Source: Phanerochaete sordida (taxonomy: Eukaryota > Basidiomycota > Agaricomycetes > Polyporales > Phanerochaetaceae). From it: a DNA stretch of 64,000 bases. The position numbers were made by a program, and so were the translations under genes. A model generated the notes under the pieces. The model saw nothing but the letters and a program-made list of their open reading frames with translations. It did no database searches and had not been told where the DNA came from. The first letter of the stretch is position 1, and every line of letters starts with the position of its first letter. Positions 55,860-64,000 of the stretch are shown here, piece after piece. The stretch covers positions 868,001-932,000 of the forward strand of contig BPQB01000004.1 of NCBI GenBank assembly GCA_019973155.2, given 5' to 3'.

Positions 55860-56901
55860 GGCGTAAGAGGTATGTGAAGTCGTTAACGAAAGACGTGAAA
55901 GAGGTGTGGGCGAAGAAGATTAAAGGGAGGTATGCGAGGATGCAACGGTCAACGTTGGACTGCCTGAGTCTGAGGAGTCTCGCTGCCCACCGCCGTCCTT
56001 ATATATGCGCACATCGGCGGCGTCGTCCTCGGGCCCCGCACGCGCGGCTTGGTCAGCCACGCGCGTTATGCGAGAGCACTGCCCGTCCTCGACACGTCCG
56101 CGGCGCGCGTCGTCATGCGCGATCCCGCGGCGTTGATTGCAGACGTCCTGCAGCTGATGCGGCGGCGTGTCGCTGCACCATGCCGCCAGGATCTGCGTCG
56201 ACAACATCGCGGGCGATCACGGAGGGCCGCCACCGGGCGGGCTGTGAAGATACTACCGGCCGACACGGACGTGAGGCGACGAGTGTCTGTGCGTTTCAGT
56301 GCTATGTGGCGAGATGCGAAGAGATAGCCGCGCGACTTTGGGTGCAATGCGCATGGCATAGACCGACGCCGGGTTTGACTGCGAGGTCCACCTGCCGACC
56401 TGCCGCCTGCATGCGGGATGCGAGTACAGCATGCGAAGCTCTAAGCGACGCAGAGCGCGCCGAGTCGGACGGCGGCCATGTTGCAGCTGCCTACAGCGAA
56501 CGTGTCAATGATCTCGACGGATATAGGCATCACGGAGCCAGGGTATTTTGCGTGGACTACACGTCTTCCGTGGACAGTCGAACGCCACACAAAGGTGGCT
56601 TGTTGTACCAGCCGCCACAAGTGTCGATGGCGGCGTACCCCATCCAGGTCAACCTCAGGGGACTGCAATATGCAGCTCGATCCGCCAGTAAGCATCCCAA
56701 ACCATCAGGATAGCATTAAAAATGTATGGGTCCCAGTGTGTGAGTAGTCTGGGGAGTAGTGTGGAGTGTTGTACGGTGCTAGTGCGGGAGATCCTTCACC
56801 AAAGTATGCGCGTGAGAATGGTCCTGGGAAAACGAAGGGTAAATAAGAGGAGTAGAAATGAGGCATCCAACGAGAGATGTCCGTGTAACCAATCCCGTGT
56901 T
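55860..56901. other. Intergenic, about 1 kb
   Basis: 5' flank of the secreted protein and 3' flank of the GPI protein. Open frames are incidental. Confidence 0.45.
55997..56008 (-). promoter_or_regulatory. TATA box of the small secreted protein
   Basis: Minus strand GCATATATAAGG, 138-149 nt upstream of the ATG at 55859. Confidence 0.55.
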
Positions 56902-58231
56902 CTAGAGCATCGAGGCGACAAAGCCGAGCGAGCCCAGCGCAATCAGGCCGAGGCTGAAGATGCTGGTGACGCTCGCGCCCGAGTTCTGCGCGCCGCCAGT
57001 AGGGGCCGCGCCAGCGGAACCAGAGCCGGATGCGGAGCCCGTGGGCTTGCTCGACGAGGAGCCGCTGCCGGAGGGCTTCGAGCTGCCGGATGGTGAGGCG
57101 GCGGAGGCGCTGCCTGGGGGCACGACGGCGGCAACGTTCGCAACGTTGCTCCACTTGGCGGCGGAGTTGGTGGAAGCGTCGCCCTGCTTGTACGGCAGGA
57201 AGCTGAGCGCACCCTGGCTGTCGAGCTGGACGAGCGCAGTGATCGACGCCGCGTAAGTCGCCTTGGGGTCCTTGGTTGAGGGGCCTGCGAGCTGCTGGGT
57301 AGAGTTGTTCTCGACGTTGATAACGTAGGTAGCAGAACCGTCGTCGGGGATGAAGGCAAACTCCTGCTGCACGCCGCTCTCCTGGAAGAACGAGGCCGCC
57401 TGACCATGCTGTGCGGGGAACGCGCTGCCGTCGGGGAGTGGGTACGACTGAGGGTCGGGCTGGAACCACGAGACTAGCCAAGGGTCAATACATACGAAAG
57501 GTCACGAGACAAAGTGGACACGCACAGTGGATGACGAAGATGTCGGCATCACCAGCAGGCGTACCCGGCACGTCCAGGAAGTGAACGTGGTTCTGCGCGA
57601 TAGCCATGACGGGCTGGTACCCGGCAGGATAGGGGGCCTTCTCTACATCCACCCAGGACAAAGCGGTGGCGTTGGCAGCGGTCAATGAACCCATATCGAG
57701 GAAGAAAAGCTCGCCATTGGACAGAGCATAGAAGACGTTGGTGTCGTGGTCGAGAATAGCATTGAAGTTCGCAGGGTCGAACGTGCCGGTAGTGACAGAC
57801 TGGGTGGTCCAGCTCTTGGTCGCCGCATCGAACATGTGTACCGCTGAGGGGTTTGAGGCGTCGCCGTTCATGACGTAGATAGTGTTGAAGAACTGTGCAA
57901 GGTAGCATGTGGTGTTGGCACCGTCGAAAGGTCTGGTAACCAGTCAGTCGTAGCAACGCTTGGGATACGAGGTATACTCACGGACGGCCAGTGACAGTGA
58001 CATCCGTAGCTTGGCCTAGAAGGTTGCATGTATGAGTGCACAAGTCAACAGATAGTCAGTGGTAACCTTTGGCTCACCGCTTGCCCAAGCGTCCTGGGTA
58101 CCCGCATTCCAATCCTTTCCACCCAAACCAAACGCATATAGATTGAAGCTAGCGTCGAAGACGGCACATGGAGAAGAAATGGCGGGCAGGACGAGGTTTA
58201 AAAGAGAGACGAGGGTGAGTGTCCTGAGCAT
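56902..58231 (-). CDS. GPI-anchored kelch-like beta-propeller protein
   Basis: ATG at 58229-58231: MLRTLTLVSLLNLVLPAISS is a signal peptide. Exons then give AVFDASFNLYAFGLGGKDWN, TIYVMNGDASNPSAVHMFDA, FDPANFNAILDHDTNVFYAL, VPGTPAGDADIFVIH and FAFIPDDGSATYVINVENNS, i.e. repeated beta-strand units like kelch or WD-type blades. A Ser/Gly/Pro linker (SGSSKPSGSGSSSSKPTGS) leads to a hydrophobic C-terminus (SIFSLGLIALGSLGFVASML) typical of GPI attachment. Located at the cell surface; ligand unknown. Four short introns with GTGAGT or GTRYGT donors. Frame intact. Confidence 0.75.
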
Positions 58232-58739
58232 GGTGGAAAGGGTGGGGAGGGTGGTGGTTGGGAAAGAAACGGTCTGTGGGTCCGTTCGCGAGACCGGGAA
58301 GCTTCCTACTGGCCTCGCCACGTGCTCGCTATTTTTGGTACGCGGCAACAGTGCGCTTGGCACTCGAGGGTCGAGACTCGAGGCAGGTAAGTACTCTCGC
58401 GCTTTGCGAAGAAATATATCAGAGCCAAAGGGCTCATGCAGTGGGCCACAAACATATCCTTGCCAGGATGAGCGAGGAACGACGGGTCTGCATTACGGAC
58501 TTTAGACGCCCAAGTAAGAAACTAGCTTACTCGTGTTACTGACGGTCAGTACACACCTCCACCAGTGCCGCGGTGCTTGCGCGACTACCACAGACGCGAC
58601 TCGAAAAGCTTGCGAGCACCCTGCCCGCTTCTCTTCCAATCTGGCCGGTCTACTATGCTCTAAATTCTTCCGACGCTGTACATCTTTTCCTCCATCTCTC
58701 CCGGGGCCTCTAGTCTTCGTTCGCCATTACAACCGTCCG
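58232..58739. other. Divergent promoter region (GPI protein / tRNase Z)
   Basis: About 500 bp between two divergent starts. No further gene. Confidence 0.5.
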
Positions 58740-61700
58740 ATGCTTTGGTCCAACTCCGTGGTTTCTACTGTGTCATCTGACACAGAGCCGACCATCATTA
58801 TCAACTTTGACACCGCGAAATATATATTCAATGCAGGGGAGAACACGACACGCGCTTTTCGTCAGCAGAAGCAAAGTTGGCGTGGTGCAAAGGGTGTATT
58901 CTTGACTGGTGTCGGCACCCAGCGCGGAAGCGGGCTGCCTGGTGAGATACACATCTTTTTTCGTCCCTCTCACCTCACTCTGACTTTTACAGGACTGCTC
59001 ATGTCTCTCGCCGATAGCGGCGTCCAAGCAGTCAACCTTGTAGGGCCTCCAGGCACGAAACACTTTCTGGCCCACATGCGCACATACCTGTACCGGTCAG
59101 TCCTCCGACCGAAGTATCGCTGACCGCGAGTGCTGACGGTCACGTCGCGACAGTCCCAATCTGTACGTCGGTCCTATTGAAGCAGATCCCTATGGCAAAC
59201 ATGGTGGTTTGCAGCCCGAACCGCTCTACACGGACGAGAATCTGCGGATATACGGCATCCCGCTGTCGGCCACACTCAACGACGCGTCGGACGCCTCTGA
59301 AGCTGGAAGTAAGCGCAAGCGAGCTCCCTCGCCAGACGTGTCCCACAAGCGTGGCAAGCACTCGACTCAAGAAGATACAGTTAAACTATCACTAGTTGAG
59401 CGCAGCCAACAGCCAGACTTCAACCCCGCCGACCTGACCGGCGATGAAGCACAAGCGTGGCGCACGCTGATCATCAAGGGCATGTTCATGCAGAAAGCAC
59501 CGGCACCAAAGTCCAGGTTGAAGGGTAAGAGGGCGGGCGAGGATCTTGCCATTGTCCCAGCGCCCGACGAGGACGCGGAGACCAGTCCGGCACCCGCCAA
59601 GGGAAGGGCGGTATCTCAATTCCAGTCACCACTGCCGAAATACGATGCCTCAAAAGCGACGTTGTGCTATGTCTGCGTAGGACCCCGCATACGGGGAAAA
59701 TTCGACAACGAGCGGGCGACACAACTCCAAATTCCTGACGGCCGCTGTCGAGCCGATTTGATCAGGGGAAACGCAATCACTTTCATGGTGGATGACGGAG
59801 AAGGAGGGAAAATTGAGCGAACAGTGAAGCCCGAGGATGTAATCGGTGCTTCGTCTTCACCGAAGGTAAGGTCATCGTATATCCCTTCCCTCAGACGATG
59901 TCTGACACTGAACAGGTTGTCATGGTATTTGACGTACCTACGCGGGACCATATACCCTCACTGGTTTCCACGTTTGAGACCTCGTCGTTCTACAAGACTT
60001 TCCTTGGCTCAGAGCATGTAGATGAACACGCCGTCTTCGCCATATATCACCTATGTGGCGAAGGGGTCCTTGAGGATGAACGTTACAAAGTGCTCATAAA
60101 CAAGTTCGCGCCTGAAGTCCATGTGAGTCAACCTAAGTGATTCACGCTACTTTGCCGCGTAGGTGCTGACACTATTATAGCATCTCGTCGCTTCGCGCGA
60201 GCACTCTCCGGACCCGGTCACGTTCACCACCGCGGCTTACTACCAGACACGGATGAACCAACTTGATCCCAAGATGTTCCCGACACTGAAGTTCAACTTA
60301 GAGCCCCGCAAGCAGCTTGGAGGTAGGGTCGCTGCACTTCAGCTGGTCCAGTACGAACTCATACCTTCTGACCAGATATCACTGGTCTTCCGGAAAACAC
60401 CATTGCAATGTGTGCCAATCTCTCTTTCTCCATCAAACCTGTCAGCCCTCCCATGGTCGTACCGGCTGGCACCGATTTCTCCCAAGTTGTACATTCGTCT
60501 GAAGCTCAAACACTGCCTGACGCGGTGCAAGCGGCGTTTCAGACTGCGAAGGAGCGTGCCGATGAAGCGCTGAAGGGTCGACAGAGTAGACCTGGAGACG
60601 ATGTCATAGTCACCCCACTCGGCACCAGCAGTGCAGTTCCATCGACGTGGCGCAATGGTAGACCTCTTTTTACGCTTGAGATTGTAGGTGTGCTGACTAC
60701 GGTGGCGATCAGTATCCTCCACGCTTATCCAGATACCAAAGCACGGTAATATCCTGCTTGATGCCGGCGAGGGTACTTGGGGGCAGCTTATCCGGCTGTT
60801 TGGCGATGATCCTGCGCGCAAGTCAGGCGTGTGGGCGGTCTTGCGCGACCTCAAGTGCATCTTCCTAAGCCACGGACACGGCGACCACCATATCGGTACC
60901 GCTAAAATCCTCGCTATGCGACAACTAGTGCGTCATAAGCATATCTTCCAACGCCATGCTAAACTGCATGCAGATGGGTCCAACACAACCGCTGTATGTT
61001 GTCGGGACTCGGCCAATTCTGATGCTCCTGCGCGAATACAATGAGATCGAGGACCTCGGGCTCGACAGCTCTGGCGATACTGGTGTTGAGACCATCCTGT
61101 CGGACAGCATCCGCTGGGACGGTAGGGATAAGGGATACGGCATGCAGATGGTCATGCCTTGGCAGGATCCAACATTGTGCGTCCAACTCCGTGGTTCACA
61201 ACTTCGACTAACGCCTTGTGGCACAGAAATACGCTCTCGAAGAGCGCAATGTGCAACGCACTGGGCTTGACCGACTTTGCGACTGTCGAGGTCATGCACG
61301 CGATGCGCGCATACGGATGCGTCATCAAGCACGACGACAAATGGAGTATCACGTATGCACACCATCCTTGATCACTGAAACCAGACGCTGATCCCAAAGC
61401 TAGCTTCTCGGGAGACACCAGACCGACGAACAACCTCGTTTACGCCGGAAGAAACTCGACGCTGCTCATCCACGAAGCCACCATGGGCGACGACCAGGGC
61501 GAGCTTGCTCGCCAGAAGGCCCACAGCACGTTCGGCGAAGCGGTCAACATCGGTCGCAGGTGAGTCCACCACGTACTCAATCGTCATTCCTGAGCTCACC
61601 GGCCGCCCAGGATGCGAGCCGAGAACACTCTGTTGACGCATTTCTCCGCGCGATACCCGCGGCTGCCCCCACCCGAGCAGAATCCGGGGGCGCCGCGGTC

Positions 61701-61884
61701 GCCGGGCGGCACGTCCGCGCCCGTGCTCGCGCTCGCGGTCGACCACACATGCGTGCGCTTGGGCGATTTCGCGAAGCTGCGCGCGTACCTGCCTGCGCTT
61801 GAGCAGAACTTCCAAGACGTCGTGGCGCAGGATTCCGCCGAGGCCGAGGAAGACGAGGTCGACCACTCGAAGGTCTCGTGGTAG
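58740..61884 (+). CDS. trz1: Long-form tRNase Z (tRNA 3' endonuclease)
   Basis: ATG at 58740. Exons 58740-58941, 58993-59095, 59154-59865, 59916-60122, 60181-60322, 60376-60657, 60713-60927 and further ones give about 875 residues; the first three sum to a whole number of codons. The N-terminal half holds the inactive metallo-beta-lactamase fold (TEPTIIINFDTAKYIFNAGE, MSLADSGVQAVNLVGPPGTK). The catalytic half has VIVTPLGTSSAVPSTWRN, LLDAGEGTWGQL and the zinc motif SHGHGDHH at about residues 602-609. SFSGDTRPTNNL and LLIHEATMGDD carry later metal ligands; the AENTLLTHFSARY block closes the active site. It removes 3' trailers from pre-tRNAs in nucleus and mitochondria. A disordered, Lys-rich linker lies between the halves. 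Confidence 0.93.
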
Positions 61885-61983
61885 CCCCCAAAAGCATTTG
61901 CATCTGCATACACCTACACCTACACGCATATACTACAGCTACGCAGCACAGTCGCTAATGTTAGATGTCGCTCCTCTCTGCTT

Positions 61984-64000
61984 TCAATGCGCCACGACGC
62001 GGATGACGCTGACGCTGAACCCGGGCGCTGTGAAATCGATCGTTTTGCCCGTGGTGATGGTGCTCGTCTTCGGGACGACGGTGTTCGGCGCCTCGGGCGT
62101 GTTGCTCGCAGTCGCGGGTCCGGTCAGGAGCTGGAGCGTACCTGAGGTTGCGACTGTGTTGAACGGCAAGGTGAAAGCGAGGTCCGCGCTCGAGTTCCCG
62201 CTGTTTGCAACCTGGCCCGGCAGGTGTGAGGTGCACGCCTGTCGAGAGCAAACTACGTGAAAATACCTTGATGATTACCTCCTGCGTAGAGTTCAACTTG
62301 GAAACGCTCCAGAAGACGGTGCCAGTCTGGCTTGGCAGTGTGGCCGGCAGGAACACGTCGCCACGGTTGGTAGCGAAGAGCTGCGGTATGTTTCGTAAGT
62401 CACGAGCTACGTACTGGTTGACCACCAAAGGAATGGTATGTACCTTCTGAGCGTAGAAGCTAGTCGAACGCACGACGGATCCAGCACTGCAAAACAACAT
62501 GAGTTCGGTGACACGATATCAGCGCGCGGAAACTCACTCAAAGCTGACCAAATCGGGGGTCTACGCACATGAATGAGCCGTACTGCAGTGCGAAACAGTC
62601 TGGACACGTACCCATTGGGTGCTGTTGACATGCTGTTCGTGAAAAGATCCTGTGTCAGCAAGGTCCGCAGGTAGCTGACTGCACGTTGCGGCTGGCTTAC
62701 CTGCAGGAGGGGAGCATAGGACGCCGCAAATACGATGTCGCTATTGCGCTCCAATCCAGTCATGAACGCAGCCTCTCCGGATGCACTCTGCACAGTTGGG
62801 AAAGAAAGTCTACCATCCGCCGGCGTGCCGAAGAGGTCATTGGCGTTGGTTGAGATAGCAGCGTACTCGCCCTGAAATGGCGTGGCGTTAGCGCTATCAG
62901 GCGTAATATAGTCCGGCAACCATACCTCGAAGTATCTTTGCCCAGTGCGAGCAAAGCTATCGTAGTAGAATGCGTTTTGCGCGAACCAGCCTTTGAACAT
63001 GGGGTCAAAAATCGTCGCAGCAGAGGAGAAATATTTGTACTTGGCGTTTGGTACACATGCACGTCGTAGGCCTGAGGTGTTGGCGTTAAGGTAGGGTCGC
63101 CGACATCAGATGTGGCGATGAACGCTAAAGGGCACATTGTCAGTGTGATCTCGGATTGGAAGAATTCGAAGTTTGTTCCGTACTCAGCTGCGGGAAGGCG
63201 TGGCTAAGATTGCCAAAGAAGTCCCGGAAACGGTACGGGTAGGTGTCCGCCGCGAAGAAATCCTAAAGTAGCGATGAGAAATTGGGCAATACAAAGTACG
63301 TTGATGTCAGACCTCGTTTCCAATCTCAACATAGTGCAGGGTAAAAGGTTCAGGGTGGCCCAGTGAAGCCCGCAAGGCACCTATTAAGGGACACTTAGAT
63401 GGCGGGGGAGCTCAGTTGATGCAAGGTCATACCGGGAGCCGTCGACGAATCGCCAATGACGAAGTTGATCTAGGAGACGGTATGTTAGTGGACAAGGCTG
63501 GGGCACTCTTCAAACCACCCCACGTACCTGATCAATCGCTTGCTGGATGAATGGTGCAAGTTGGTTTTCTGCCAGGCTGGTACCGCCAAGAGAGTAGCCT
63601 GTCACGGAACACTGTGCTCAGTCGCGATGCTGGTTCCATTGAGCAAACCGCCATTACCTGACCAGACTGCCATGATGGGCTCCATACCTGCGTCCTCAAA
63701 GAACTGCAGATATTCAAGAATCCCAAGGCCACTGAGAGCGATTAGTCTTGCTTCAAGACAATTGGGAGTAGACGTACTCAGTATTTACATATCCCCAGTC
63801 GCCAACGCGTCCCGGTCGATCGACGAGAGGGCCTACAGTTGCGTTCCATTGCCAGCGAGTAGCAGTGGTTTGACCCTGAAAACCCATGAGCCAAGGGCGG
63901 AAGGTATATGCAGAGTAGAAGACGTACTTCCTGTTAGACTGTCAGTTCTGATGACAGTATGAACCCCGATGGATACTTCACTCACGAGGTTGTTACCTCC
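61984..64000 (-). CDS. GH51 alpha-L-arabinofuranosidase, C-terminal part (5' end outside window)
   Basis: Minus-strand gene entering from the right edge; stop at 61984-61986 after PGFSVSVIRVVAH. After splicing: GGNNL, then RWQWNATVGPLVDRPGRVGD, GILEYLQFFEDAGMEPIMAV, GYSLGGTSLAENQLAPFIQQ, LHYVEIGNE (acid/base Glu), TYPYRFRDFFGNLSHAFP, FQGEYAAIS (nucleophile Glu), SFPTVQSASGEAAFMTGLER, HVNSTQWTPDLVSF and VVRSTSFYAQK. This is the standard fungal GH51 order. The enzyme releases arabinose from hemicellulose side chains and is normally secreted; the signal peptide would be beyond 64000. It has many 50-60 nt introns. A 3-nt micro-exon at 63928-63930 appears necessary (see findings). Confidence 0.9.

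Noticed and set aside
1..64000. CRISPR arrays, operons and Shine-Dalgarno sites
   Set aside because: The window is eukaryotic nuclear DNA with spliceosomal introns throughout; no regularly spaced array is present.

Overview
The window is nuclear DNA from a basidiomycete, most likely an agaricomycete (a wood-associated, polypore-like fungus). Three things point there. Almost every gene is split by 50-60 nt introns with GTRNGT donors, CTRAC-type branch sites and YAG acceptors. It carries gene families that proliferate in agaricomycetes: CxC5/CxC6 cysteine clusters associated with KDZ transposons, a TNP2/Plavaka-like transposase family with its unknown partner, RTC4-like proteins and multicopy P450s. 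It also mixes household genes with lineage-specific ones. Most coordinates and splice sites below come from reading the sequence by eye; no database search was possible.

Layout. 1-2460: 3' end of a Furry/Tao3/Mor2-type cell-morphogenesis gene. 2.5-6.1 kb: gene-poor DNA with diverged repeats. 6.1-13.2 kb: an RTC4-like gene (+), a poorly defined minus-strand locus and a CxC5/CxC6 KDZ-associated gene (-). Two GC-rich repeat copies at 5.6 and 13.5 kb lie in inverted orientation around this block. 13.5-16.1 kb: GC-rich, low-complexity DNA with a ~99-bp minisatellite. 16.3-23 kb: a BTB gene (+), an F-box gene (-) and a RING+RRM RNA-binding gene (-). 23.1-29.7 kb: two tandem P450 paralogues (-). The first is split in its last coding segment by a 2000-bp element with 280-bp terminal inverted repeats and a perfect 9-bp target-site duplication. 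30.5-41.4 kb: PTEN-type phosphatase (+), a seven-helix membrane protein (+), a small CBS-domain protein (-), a third P450 (+) and a Ran1/Ksp1-like kinase (-). 43.6-49.4 kb: a divergent pair made of a transposase-like gene (-) and a conserved partner gene (+) with a 3' frameshift. 49.8 kb: an intron-bearing tRNA-Lys(CTT)-like gene with an ill-matched acceptor stem. 50-64 kb: delta-12 fatty acid desaturase (-), a small conserved protein (+), a small secreted protein (-), a GPI-anchored kelch-like protein (-), long-form tRNase Z (+) and the 3' part of a GH51 arabinofuranosidase (-).

How it fits together. Housekeeping functions (cell polarity, RNA binding, phosphoinositide signalling, kinase signalling, tRNA 3' processing, lipid desaturation) are interleaved with accessory blocks. 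The three P450s share intron positions and are recent-looking paralogues. The clearest dynamic event is insertion of the long-TIR element into one of them: removing the element and one copy of the duplication restores a continuous P450 frame. The repeat-bounded 5.6-13.5 kb block and the 43-49.4 kb block are the other two regions shaped by mobile DNA.
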